64,000 nucleotides of DNA from Halobaculum sp. CBA1158 (GTDB lineage Archaea > Halobacteriota > Halobacteria > Halobacteriales > Haloferacaceae), in NCBI RefSeq assembly GCF_021431925.1, contig NZ_CP090371.1:1674001-1738000 (forward strand), given 5' to 3'. Under the pieces are notes generated by a model. It did no database searches, had not been told where the DNA came from, and saw only the letters and a program-made list of their open reading frames with translations. Numbering within the stretch: the first letter of the stretch is position 1; each line of letters begins with the position of its first letter. The translations under genes and the position numbers were made by a program. This document shows positions 27,897 to 35,267 of this stretch, piece by piece.

Positions 27897-28016
27897 ATGG
27901 TCGGACGGTCATTCGTCTGTCGCGAGTGCGAGACGAGCGTCAGCGTCCTCTCCTACCGGGCGACGTGCCCCGACTGTGCGGGCCCGCTCGAACAGGTCAC
28001 GCGCTCGCGGGCCTGA
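27897..28016 (+). CDS. Small zinc-ribbon protein, 39 residues
   Basis: A short gene encodes a protein with two knuckles, C8-R-E-C11 and C24-P-D-C27, forming a rubredoxin-like zinc ribbon. The ATG at 27897 is preceded by a TATA-like G-T-T-T-A-A-C at 27865-27871, suitable for leaderless transcription. The stop is 7 bases before the GTG of the next gene, suggesting co-transcription. Similar tiny zinc ribbons are common in Halobacteria, with unknown roles, possibly RNA or protein binding. Confidence 0.75.
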   Translation: MVGRSFVCRECETSVSVLSYRATCPDCAGPLEQVTRSRA

Positions 28017-28023
28017 CCGACGC

Positions 28024-28440
28024 GTGTCCGACTCCGGCGACCCGGAGGGCTCCGATCGGGTCGACGACGGCGACGCTGGCGACGACGCCGACGACCCCGG
28101 AGCGACGGCGATCCGAACGCTTGCAGTCACGACTGACGACGTGATCGCCGCCCTCGAGGCGCGCGACCGTGGCCGTCGCGACGCCGTGCTCCGTGTGACT
28201 CCGCCGTTCTCCGGTCGAATGCGCGCGCGCCTCCACGTCGCCGGCGGCGAGGGCAAGTACGACGGCGACCGACGGCCGATCCACGTCGAGCCGCGGGCGT
28301 TTCTTCCCGAAGAGTTCCCGCGATTTCCCGGCGACGGTGCCGAGCGCTGGCGCTCTGCAGCGCGTGAGTCGCTCCAAGAACAGGTCGAGCTGTGTGGCTC
28401 CGACGGACCGATCTCGGTCCGGGTGCGATACCTCGGATAG
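28024..28440 (+). CDS. Conserved haloarchaeal protein of unknown function
   Basis: The protein has 138 residues from GTG 28024, 7 bases after the small zinc-ribbon gene. The first 28 residues are Asp/Gly-rich and disordered. The rest is a compact soluble domain with V-T-T-D-D-V-I-A-A-L-E near 37-47, R-V-T-P-P-F-S-G-R-M-R-A-R-L-H near 58-72 and the C-terminal I-S-V-R-V-R-Y-L. The composition is real-gene-like (third-position GC very high), and it converges with cspA after 5 bases. I do not recognise a characterised family. An ATG further upstream (27976) would overlap the zinc-ribbon gene and was not used. Confidence 0.7.
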   Translation: MSDSGDPEGSDRVDDGDAGDDADDPGATAIRTLAVTTDDVIAALEARDRGRRDAVLRVTPPFSGRMRARLHVAGGEGKYDGDRRPIHVEPRAFLPEEFPRFPGDGAERWRSAARESLQEQVELCGSDGPISVRVRYLG

Positions 28441-28445
28441 CGCCG

Positions 28446-28640
28446 TTACAGGCGCTGGAGGTTCGTCGCCCGTGGGCCCTTCTCGGCCTCCTCGATGTCG
28501 AACTCGACCTCCTGTCCCTCCTCGAGATCCGGACCGCCGACGTCCTCCATGTGGAAGAAGACGTCCTCGTCCGCGTCTTCGCTCTCGATGAATCCGTAAC
28601 CGCCCGTGTCGTTGAAGAATGCAACCGTGCCTGTCGCCAT
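28446..28640 (-). CDS. cspA: Cold shock domain protein (CspA family)
   Basis: The protein has 64 residues and is a single cold-shock OB-fold. RNP1-like G-Y-G-F-I is at 14-18 and RNP2-like V-F-F-H-M at 27-31. It binds single-stranded RNA and DNA and probably acts as an RNA chaperone. Acidic residues (E-D-A-D-E-D) around RNP2 are the haloarchaeal variant. A TATA element (minus strand TATTTATA, 28677-28684) lies about 37-44 bases upstream of the ATG. Confidence 0.96.
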   Translation of the reverse strand: MATGTVAFFNDTGGYGFIESEDADEDVFFHMEDVGGPDLEEGQEVEFDIEEAEKGPRATNLQRL

Positions 28641-29081
28641 TCGCGAATACCTCGATATCCGCTAACGCGACATCAGTATAAATATCTGTGGGTGTCGGTG
28701 GCACGCCGACGTGACGGACGTCCTACCGGCGCTACTGGCGATTTCGACCGCCGGTTCGGCCGCAATCGTTCCGAGGAACGTTCCTCGTCGTATGCCGCCC
28801 GGTCGTACAGGTCCCGAAGAACCGCGTCGTGGTCGTCGAGTGATGCGACGCCGACGGTTCGGATTCACGGCCCGCGAGTCCGATATCCCCTTCACGTCCG
28901 GCAGATCTCTGCGGTGTCGTTCGCCTTCCGTAACGCTGATAGGGGAGAGGTGTAACATCGCATATGCCTACGGTCGGCCGTTCCGTCGTGTGCCTCTCTC
29001 ATCCCCCCCAGGTACGACGTGGCCACCGTGGGCGTTTTCCGACACGCCGAGCCTCGCGGCCGCTCCCCGCGGGGCCCGGGT
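28641..29081. other. Intergenic region with 16-bp palindrome, no gene seen
   Basis: No supported gene. Frames here lack family resemblance and normal composition. Contents are the cspA promoter, a perfect 16-bp palindrome CGAGGAACGTTCCTCG at 28772-28787, and AT-richer patches near 28945-28965. Confidence 0.5.
28677..28684 (-). promoter_or_regulatory. TATA box of cspA
   Basis: ATATTTATA on the minus strand is the only AT-rich stretch before cspA. Spacing predicts a start of transcription near 28653 and a leader of about 13 bases. Confidence 0.6.
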
Positions 29082-30611
29082 TCACGCGGGCACGGCTTTC
29101 CGTCCGTAGCGGACGACGCCCTCCTGCTCGTACACGCGCCTGAACACGGCGCGGACCGCATCCCCCGCCGACGCGTCGTCGGGGTCGGCCGCGCACACCT
29201 GCATCGGAACCGAGACCGAGCGCCCGTCGCGCTCGAAGGCGACGATAGCGACCGCGTAGTCGCCGCCGCGGGCGGCCTGTCGGGCGAACTCCGGGGGCGC
29301 GCTTCCGGGCGTGACGCCGGTCACCGTCTGAATCGTCCCGACCGACGGAAGCGGGGCGGCCTCGTACTCGACGAGGCTGTGGCAGTCCGGACAGGCACCC
29401 TCGGGCGGGAACGCGAGCGCGCCGCAGTCGGGACAGCGTCCCGCCCGAAGTCGGTAGCGAGCGGGGATCGACCGTCGCCACGTCGGCACCGACACGGCCG
29501 CGCCGCCGCCGGCCGGCGGCTCGTCGGTCGTGATCTCACCGCGCAGTCGCAGCGCCTCCGGATAGCTCGCGGTCGCGTCCGGGTCGGCCTCGGTGTCGCC
29601 TTCGACGGGCGCGACGCCCGAGACGAGGAGGGCGTCAGCGCCCGCCCCGCTCCCCCACCCGACGAGGAGCGTCCGGGTCGCGCCGGCCCGCAACGCCGTC
29701 GCGAGTCCGACGAGCGGCCCGGCGGCACCCAGGTCGCCGAGGCGGTCGACGGGCGTGGCCACGGCGTCGGAGTCGATCCCGATCGCACGGGCCGCCCGCG
29801 CCGGACGGTCGCCGTCTGGGGCGGTGATCGCCAGCGCGTCGACCTCTGTCGGGTCGCCGATATCGGGAGCGGTATCGGACGGGTCGCCGTCGGCGGCATT
29901 CCCGCCCAGCACGTCGACCGCAGCCGCGACGGGTCGGACGAACGCGCGGCGGTCGTACGCCGACACGCCGAGCCCCTCCACCGTCTCGGTTCCCGGACGG
30001 CGAAATCTGGTCCCCGGGTAGTCGGCGGCGACCTCCGCGTCGCCGAGGAGACGTGCGCCCGGTGTGGCGGGGTCGCCGAGGACGACCGCCGCCGCGCCCG
30101 CCCCGGCGGCCTGTCCCTCGACCTCCCCGGGCTTCCCGCGCGGGCAGTCGGCCGCGACGACCAGCGTCGGGAACGCGCCGGCGTCGCGGGCGGCACGAAG
30201 CGCTCGCGTCCCGGCGCGGGTGCTCCGGCCCGCATACCGCGTCGTCGCGTCCGCGGGGACCCCCAGCGCGGCCCCCAGTCGGGGCGTCAGATCCTCCTCC
30301 GCGACCGGCGGCGTCGTGGTCGCGAACGCGAGTCCAGCGAGGTCAGCGCCGTCGACGCCGGCCGCCGACAGCGCGCGCTCACCGGCCGTCGCCGCCATCG
30401 TGAGCGCGTCCTCGTCGGGTGCGGGGACCGCGACCGCGTCGACGCCGCGAGGCTGGAACCGCCCCCACGCCTCCGCGACCGCGTCGCCCGCGAGTCGCGC
30501 ACGCGGTGCGTACGTCCCGGCCCCGAGGATCCGGGCATCCGCGTCCGTGTGAGTGTCCGCCTTCGGGTCCGCGCCCGCATCGGCGGTCGCGGCCGCGTCC
30601 GGGTCGCTCAC
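29082..30611 (-). CDS. HMG-CoA-synthase-like thiolase-fold protein fused to a DUF35 zinc-ribbon/OB domain; catalytic Cys absent
   Basis: The protein has 509 residues. Residues about 25-350 follow the archaeal HMG-CoA synthase pattern (A-T-T-T-P-P-V-A-E near 97-105, R-A-G-T-R-A-L near 132-138, A-A-D-C-P-R-G near 152-158). The position of the catalytic cysteine in archaeal enzymes (F-A-C-K-A-G-T) reads S-T-R-A-G-T, so Thr131 replaces Cys. The C-terminal domain (about 380-509) is DUF35: zinc ligands Cys393/396 and Cys407/410, then an OB-fold. The start overlaps the thiolase stop by four bases. In archaea thiolase, HMGS and DUF35 form a complex that channels acetoacetyl-CoA; here HMGS-like and DUF35 parts are fused and the former looks non-condensing. 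A structural or acyl-CoA-carrying role is inferred. Confidence 0.8.
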   Translation of the reverse strand: MSDPDAAATADAGADPKADTHTDADARILGAGTYAPRARLAGDAVAEAWGRFQPRGVDAVAVPAPDEDALTMAATAGERALSAAGVDGADLAGLAFATTTPPVAEEDLTPRLGAALGVPADATTRYAGRSTRAGTRALRAARDAGAFPTLVVAADCPRGKPGEVEGQAAGAGAAAVVLGDPATPGARLLGDAEVAADYPGTRFRRPGTETVEGLGVSAYDRRAFVRPVAAAVDVLGGNAADGDPSDTAPDIGDPTEVDALAITAPDGDRPARAARAIGIDSDAVATPVDRLGDLGAAGPLVGLATALRAGATRTLLVGWGSGAGADALLVSGVAPVEGDTEADPDATASYPEALRLRGEITTDEPPAGGGAAVSVPTWRRSIPARYRLRAGRCPDCGALAFPPEGACPDCHSLVEYEAAPLPSVGTIQTVTGVTPGSAPPEFARQAARGGDYAVAIVAFERDGRSVSVPMQVCAADPDDASAGDAVRAVFRRVYEQEGVVRYGRKAVPA

Positions 30612-31780
30612 GCGCCCGTCACCCCCTCGGCCTCGAACACGTGGACGACGGCCGCGCCACCGGAGCCGCCGACGTTGTGTGTCAGTCCCCGCTCGGGGTC
30701 GGTCAGCTGTCGGTCGCCCGCTCGGCCGGTGAGCTGGTCGAACGCCTCGACCGCCTGCCCCGCGCCCGTCGCACCGATCGGGTGGCCCTTGGACTTGAGA
30801 CCGCCGGAGGTGTTGACCGGGAGGTCGCCGCCGGCGGCGGTGACGCCGTCGGCGACGAGATCCGCCGCCTCGCCGCGGTCGCAGAAGCCGAGGTCCTCGT
30901 AGGCGAGCAGTTCGGCGATCGCGAAGCAGTCGTGAACCTCAGCGAAGTCGAGGTCCGCCCGCGGGTCGGCGATGCCCGCGGCGTCGTAGGCCCCCCGCGC
31001 GGCCGACTCGCTGGCCGGGATCGCGGTGTAGGCGTCACGCTGGAACAGGCCGACGCGGTCGGACGCCGCGCCGACGCCGGCGACGCGCACGCGGTCGTCG
31101 AACGACGCCGCGACCGTCTCGCTCGCGACCAGCACGGCGGCCGCGCCGTCGCTCGTGGGACAGCAGTGATACATCGTGAGGGGGTCGGCGACGACGGCCG
31201 CGGACTCGGCCTCCTCGACGGTACACCCGAACCCGAGGTGAGCCTTCGGGTTTCGCGCGCCGTTGGCGTGACTCTTCGCGGCGACCTGCGAGAGCGCCTC
31301 GCGGGGCGCGTCGTGCTCGCGGAGGTACGCGTCGGCCATCTGGGCGTAGACGCCCGCGAAGGTGGTGCCGGCCATGCGTTCCCACTCGGTCTCGCCCGAG
31401 ACGCCCAGCCAGTACTTCGTCGCCTCCGCGGAGGCGTCCGTCATCACCTCGACCCCGCCCGCGAGGACGAGGTCGGCCATCCCCGAGCGCACGGCCATCA
31501 CGGCCTGCCGGAGCGCCGAGCCGGAGGCCGCACAGGCGTTCTCGACGCGCGTGCAGGGGACGCCGTGCAGGCCGACGTGCTCTGTGACGGCCGGACCGGC
31601 GAGACCGAGCTGTCGGCCGCCCACGCCAAGCGTTCCAACGAACGCCTCGTCCACGTCGCCGGGGTCGAGATCCGTCGGGGCCGCTTCCTCGTACGCCTCC
31701 CGAAAGAGGGTCCGGTACGTCTCCTCGGGGAACGAGCCGAACGACGACTGGCCCGCGCCCACGACGTAGGCGTCGGTCAC
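30608..31780 (-). CDS. Thiolase family protein (acetyl-CoA C-acyltransferase, SCP2-like group)
   Basis: The protein has 390 residues and the thiolase fold. The nucleophile is Cys83 in E-N-A-C-A-A-S-G-S-A-L, the acid/base histidine lies in E-V-H-D-C-F-A near 301-305, and the C-terminal G-G-L-K-S-K-G-H-P-I-G-A-T-G carries the second His. This group, named SCP2/archaeal thiolase, makes or cleaves acetoacetyl-CoA or longer 3-ketoacyl-CoA. It overlaps the downstream HMGS-like/DUF35 gene (4 bases), so the two are coupled and likely form a complex. Confidence 0.92.
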   Translation of the reverse strand: MTDAYVVGAGQSSFGSFPEETYRTLFREAYEEAAPTDLDPGDVDEAFVGTLGVGGRQLGLAGPAVTEHVGLHGVPCTRVENACAASGSALRQAVMAVRSGMADLVLAGGVEVMTDASAEATKYWLGVSGETEWERMAGTTFAGVYAQMADAYLREHDAPREALSQVAAKSHANGARNPKAHLGFGCTVEEAESAAVVADPLTMYHCCPTSDGAAAVLVASETVAASFDDRVRVAGVGAASDRVGLFQRDAYTAIPASESAARGAYDAAGIADPRADLDFAEVHDCFAIAELLAYEDLGFCDRGEAADLVADGVTAAGGDLPVNTSGGLKSKGHPIGATGAGQAVEAFDQLTGRAGDRQLTDPERGLTHNVGGSGGAAVVHVFEAEGVTGA

Positions 31781-32084
31781 GCTCGAGACGGCTCCTCCCG
31801 GGACGGTAAGTGTTGCCCGTCCCCCGCGGAGGGCGATGCGTGGTCGGAACAGGATCGAGGCGTGGCCGGAACAGGATCGAGGTGGCGGTGTAGCCGTGTC
31901 GAGTCCGGACCGTGATCGGCTCCGGTGGCCGTCGTCACACGGATGATCCAGGCCCGCTCTGACGGAGGCGGCTGGAGCGAATCATTTTTACTCATACGAT
32001 CACGCAATACGGCTCGGTCGTAATCGACGCAATTCCCACCGTTCGCGGCTTCTCGGCGGTGTGTGCGGCCGAATCACGTCCACA

Positions 32085-32097
32085 AAAGTTTTAATAC
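32085..32097 (+). promoter_or_regulatory. TATA box of tfb
   Basis: AAAAGTTTTAATAC is a strong haloarchaeal TATA/BRE-like element. Transcription would start near 32120, giving a leader of about 60 bases, so this mRNA is not leaderless. Confidence 0.65.
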
Positions 32098-32135
32098 CTA
32101 GCGCTTCGTTACTACTGGTAAGGACGACACCTCCT

Positions 32136-32178
32136 CGGGAGCAGTTTTTCGCTCCCGGACCGGCGTCGATCCGGGAGC
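32136..32178 (+). promoter_or_regulatory. Mutually exclusive hairpins in the tfb leader
   Basis: Segment 1 CGGGAGC (32136-32142), segment 2 GCTCCCGG (32151-32158), segment 3 CCGGGAGC (32171-32178). Segment 2 pairs either with 1 (7 bp, 8-base loop) or with 3 (8 bp, 12-base loop). Segment 3 ends three bases before the ATG, so the second fold would occlude the start codon region. Confidence 0.5.
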
Positions 32179-32181
32179 ACC

Positions 32182-33210
32182 ATGAGCGAGTCAGAAACCA
32201 CCATCAGCCGCTACACCGAACGCGAGGACAGCACGAGCGAACGAACCGACGAGCGATCCGAGGAGCGAACCGAGGAGACGGAATCGGTACGCGCCTGTCC
32301 GGAGTGCGGCGGGAGCGTCCTGGCCGACGAGGAACACGGCGAGACCGTCTGTGAGGACTGCGGGCTCGTCATCGAGGAAGACGCTATCGACCGCGGTCCC
32401 GAGTGGCGGTCGTTCGGGCAGGACGGCGAGAGCAAGTCGCGCGTGGGCGCGCCGACGACCACGATGATGCACGACAAGGGGCTGTCGACGAACATCGGCT
32501 GGCAAAACAAGGACGCCTACGGCAACGCCCTGTCTGCCGAGCGTCGCCAGCAGATGCAGCGGCTGCGCACGTGGCACGAGCGCTTCCGCACTCGCGACTC
32601 CAAAGAGCGCAACCTCAAGCAGGCGCTCGGCGAGATCGACCGCATGGCGAGCGCGCTTGGCCTCCCCGAGAGCGTCCGCGAGACGGCGTCGGTCATCTAC
32701 CGTCGCGCGCTCGAGGAGGACCTCTTGCCGGGCCGCTCCATCGAGGGCGTCGCCTCCGCGAGCCTGTACGCCGCCGCCCGCCAGGCGAACACCCCGCGGT
32801 CGCTGGACGAACTGACGGCCGTCGCGCGCGTCGACCGGATGGAGCTGACCCGGACGTACCGGTACGTGGTCCGGGAGCTGAAGCTGGAGGTCGCGCCCGC
32901 CGACCCCGTGCAGTACGTGGGACGGTTCGCCTCGGAACTCGGCCTCTCGGACGAGGGCGAGTGGCGCGCGCGCGACCTGCTGAAGACCGCCCAGGAGACG
33001 GGCGTCACGAGCGGAAAGTCGCCGGTCGGCCTCGCCGCGGCCGCCGTCTACGCCGCCGCGCTGCTCACCAACGAGGCGCTCACGCAGAGCCAGGTGAGCG
33101 ACGTGGCGGGCGTCAGCGAGGTGACGATCCGGAACCGCTACAAGGAGCTACTGGAGGCCGGCGAGGTCGCCGACGGGCCGTCTGGCTCGCCCGACCGCGC
33201 CGACGCCTGA
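32182..33210 (+). CDS. tfb: Transcription initiation factor TFB (TFIIB homologue)
   Basis: The protein has 342 residues. An acidic N-terminal tail (1-35) precedes the zinc ribbon Cys39/Cys42 ... Cys57/Cys60, followed by the B-reader/linker with E-W-R-S-F and K-S-R-V-G, then two cyclin folds (about 135-230 and 235-325). The second cyclin fold ends with the helix-turn-helix S-Q-V-S-D-V-A-G-V-S-E-V-T-I-R-N-R-Y that reads the BRE. It recruits RNA polymerase to TBP-bound promoters. Haloarchaea have several TFBs; this copy's specificity cannot be told. Confidence 0.96.
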   Translation: MSESETTISRYTEREDSTSERTDERSEERTEETESVRACPECGGSVLADEEHGETVCEDCGLVIEEDAIDRGPEWRSFGQDGESKSRVGAPTTTMMHDKGLSTNIGWQNKDAYGNALSAERRQQMQRLRTWHERFRTRDSKERNLKQALGEIDRMASALGLPESVRETASVIYRRALEEDLLPGRSIEGVASASLYAAARQANTPRSLDELTAVARVDRMELTRTYRYVVRELKLEVAPADPVQYVGRFASELGLSDEGEWRARDLLKTAQETGVTSGKSPVGLAAAAVYAAALLTNEALTQSQVSDVAGVSEVTIRNRYKELLEAGEVADGPSGSPDRADA

Positions 33211-33353
33211 TCGGCCCGGCTCCCGCCCGGACGCGCTGACTCGTTCCGGGCGCTCCCGGTCCCCCGCCGCGAAGAACGCCGTGGCGTACCCGTTCGGTCC
33301 GCGCCTGGTCGGTGCGGCCGCGCGGCCCGCCGATCGTTCGCTCGACCGCCCTC

Positions 33354-33385
33354 CATGTGAACTGTCCACATGAGAACTGCCCACA
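33354..33385. promoter_or_regulatory. Palindrome and direct repeat upstream of a small zinc-binding protein gene
   Basis: CATGTG-(7)-CACATG at 33354-33372 and a 13-base direct repeat AACTGTCCACATG / AACTGCCCACAAG with 15-base period (33360, 33375). These sit just before the TATA-like CTTTATTGG (33388-33396), where haloarchaeal activators or repressors usually bind. Confidence 0.4.
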
Positions 33386-33420
33386 AGCCTTTATTGGCAC
33401 CACCGTCAACCCGACGCCGT

Positions 33421-33600
33421 ATGGTCGAGGCCTTCGTCCGGCTGATCTGCCCCGAGTGTTCGAACGAGTGGGAGGACGGTCCCCACAGTCTTCCGGGCCA
33501 CCGAGAGAACTTCTCGTGTCCGTCGTGTCACGCGACCCGCCGACTGGCGGAGTTCATGCGCACCGAGCGCGACCTCGACACCCTCAAACAGTTCACGTAG
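33421..33600 (+). CDS. Small zinc-binding protein, haloarchaeal (DUF7836-like)
   Basis: The protein has 59 residues with a zinc ribbon: C-P-E-C at 10-13 and C-P-S-C at 33-36, then H-A-T-R-R-L-A-E-F-M-R-T-E-R-D-L near the C-terminus. It resembles a family widely conserved in Halobacteria; I recall the domain name DUF7836 but cannot check it. A TATA-like CTTTATTGG sits 25-33 bases before the ATG, indicating a leaderless mRNA. Function unknown. Confidence 0.82.
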   Translation: MVEAFVRLICPECSNEWEDGPHSLPGHRENFSCPSCHATRRLAEFMRTERDLDTLKQFT

Positions 33601-33699
33601 CCGCGAGATCACGCCGACGGCGATGGCGGCAACGCGCGAGGCGACGATGATATCGTCGGAAGCGGTCAGAGCGCGGTCGGCCGACCGAGGCCGCCACCC

Positions 33700-34104
33700 T
33701 CACTCGCCGAGGCTCGTTATCGCACCGCAGGCGTCGCACTTGAGCACGTCCGCGCCGCCCTGCTCGACGATCCGCGTGTCCGGCAGTCCGCACTCCGAGC
33801 AGATGACGTAGCCGTCGGTGTAGGATTCGACCGCGTCGGCGACCCGTCGCTGCTTGAACTCGCCGGTGAGGCGAGCACGGCCGGACTCGTCGATCCGCGC
33901 GGCCGTTCCGAGTTCGTCCTGGAGGTACTTCAGCAGCTCCGACTCCTCGCGGTTGAGTCGGTCGACGAGGGTCTGAAAGTTCTCGATGACGGTGACGTTC
34001 CCTTCGGGACGAACCTCGGGGTCGGGCACCTCGAACCGGCTCCCGTGCTCGTCGATGTCGGGGGTCTCCTCGACGGCTCGATCGAGCATGTCGTCGTAGT
34101 CCAT
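33700..34104 (-). CDS. Translation initiation factor aIF2 beta subunit
   Basis: The protein has 134 residues from ATG 34104 (nine extra upstream codons are possible). Its core alpha-beta domain is followed by a C-terminal zinc ribbon with Cys102/Cys105 and Cys123/Cys126. It is part of the heterotrimeric aIF2 that brings initiator tRNA to the ribosome. The N-terminal region is short, as in archaea. It converges with the zinc-binding protein gene. Confidence 0.95.
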   Translation of the reverse strand: MDYDDMLDRAVEETPDIDEHGSRFEVPDPEVRPEGNVTVIENFQTLVDRLNREESELLKYLQDELGTAARIDESGRARLTGEFKQRRVADAVESYTDGYVICSECGLPDTRIVEQGGADVLKCDACGAITSLGE

Positions 34105-34338
34105 GTCCGGCCGTTGTGGCGTCGCGAGCAAAAATGTTCTCGGCCCGTTCGGGCGAGCGCGCGGGGCCGCCTGCGGCCGCCCCCTGACGGGGCCAGCGAC
34201 CGGGCTCAGCGCCGTAACCCGACCGTACTAATGTCAGCCAAAAGCTACGATATCCGCGAGTACCTAAATCCGTCGAGAAGCGTGCTAACGAGACTCAAGA
34301 TAAGTCTTTAACCCTTCGGTCGCAAGCCGAATTCGTCC

Positions 34339-34575
34339 ATGAAGAAGCAGGAGCTCATCCACCTGCACGGCCTTCTCAGCGAGGTACGAAGCGAGTTCGA
34401 GTCGGACGGAGCCGACCTCGACCTCAGCGAGTACGAAGACCTCGGCGTGAAACCGACATCGATCCACCGATCGAAGACGGACCACAAGGCGGCCGTGTTC
34501 AAGCTGGCGTCCGGTATCACATCGTCCACTAGCGAGGAGGCGACGAGCGAACCCGTCGCCCCCACCGCCGACTGA
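34339..34575 (+). CDS. UPF0058 family protein
   Basis: The protein has 78 residues. The N-terminal M-K-K-Q-E-L-I-H-L-H-G-L-L and the I-H-R-S-K-T-D-H-K-A-A-V-F-K-L block (47-61) are family hallmarks. It is a small soluble helical protein with an Ser/Thr/Glu-rich tail. Function unknown. A TATA-like TCTTTAACC at 34306-34314 precedes the ATG by about 25-33 bases. Confidence 0.9.
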   Translation: MKKQELIHLHGLLSEVRSEFESDGADLDLSEYEDLGVKPTSIHRSKTDHKAAVFKLASGITSSTSEEATSEPVAPTAD

Positions 34576-34661
34576 GCGACGACCGCGCGCTCCCCACGAA
34601 GCCACACTCCGGAGTGGCGACGCCGTTCTCCGCGACCGCGTTCGAGCCTCCGAGCCGCGGC

Positions 34662-35174
34662 TCAGCGCTCCTCCTCGACCATCTCCTCGAACTCCGGGAG
34701 GAGGTCGTCGTCCGCGTCGTCGCCGGCGCTCGTGGACCCGTGACCGTCACCGCGTGAGTCGTCGTCGCCGTCCCCGGGACCGCCGGTTCCGCTATCACGG
34801 CCTCCGGTATCGTCGTCCTCGTCGTCCCCGTCGTCCTCGTCTTCGAGCGGTTCGACGCTGAGCACCTTCAGCGGGATGTTCCGGAGTCGCTGGCCGATCT
34901 CCTTGCGAGCGATCCGGGAGGCGTGCTCCTCGCGCTCGACGTTGAACACGGACATCTCCAACTCCAGCGCCACGAGCGCCTCGTCGGCGGCGACGAACGC
35001 CGGCGGAAGCCGTTCTCCCTCGGGAGAGGTGCGCGAGCCCATCGATATCTCGACGTAGTTGAGGTCCGGGTTCAGCATCTCGCCCGTCTTCGAGATCGCG
35101 ATCCGAATCGCCTCGTCGGTCGTCTCGATGTCGTACACCGGCACCGCCGCCTCGACGACGACCCGACAGTCCAT
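34662..35174 (-). CDS. UPF0212 (DUF555) family protein with acidic tail
   Basis: The protein has 170 residues from ATG 35174 (M-D-C-R-V-V-V-E-A-A-V-P), the usual family start; an in-frame ATG 48 bases upstream was not used. The domain occupies about 1-113 (Y-D-I-E-T, A-I-S-K-T-G-E-M-L-N-P-D-L-N-Y-V-E-I, N-V-E-R-E-E-H-A). The remaining 55 residues are Asp/Gly/Glu-rich and probably disordered. Function unknown. It runs away from thi4 (93 bases between starts). Confidence 0.88.
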   Translation of the reverse strand: MDCRVVVEAAVPVYDIETTDEAIRIAISKTGEMLNPDLNYVEISMGSRTSPEGERLPPAFVAADEALVALELEMSVFNVEREEHASRIARKEIGQRLRNIPLKVLSVEPLEDEDDGDDEDDDTGGRDSGTGGPGDGDDDSRGDGHGSTSAGDDADDDLLPEFEEMVEEER

Positions 35175-35237
35175 GTGAGTACGTACCGCGAGCGCGGCCA
35201 TGAAAGTTCGGCCGTCGGGCACGCCGTGAGAAAAGGT

Positions 35238-35255
35238 TAATAGTGAGTGGTATTA
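35238..35255 (+). promoter_or_regulatory. thi4 promoter with overlapping palindrome
   Basis: TAATA-(8)-TATTA at 35238-35255; the left arm overlaps the TATA-like GGTTAATAG, 25-30 bases before the thi4 ATG. The position suits a repressor such as ThiR, known to control thi4 in haloarchaea. The regulator identity is inference. Confidence 0.45.
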
Positions 35256-35267
35256 CTAGGTGTTCGC

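Larger units (their letters stand above)
31781..32181. other. Intergenic region upstream of tfb
   Basis: No gene seen. It contains a 16-base direct repeat CGGAACAGGATCGAGG at 31845-31860 and 31867-31882 (22-base period), an AT-rich patch TCATTTTTACTCATACG (31983-31999) that could drive either flanking gene, the tfb TATA element (32089-32097) and a leader with alternative hairpins (32136-32178). Confidence 0.6.

Noticed and set aside
28662-29161. Frames in the gap between cspA and the HMGS-like gene
   Set aside because: No start context, odd composition (Arg/Pro/Ser), no similarity recognised.
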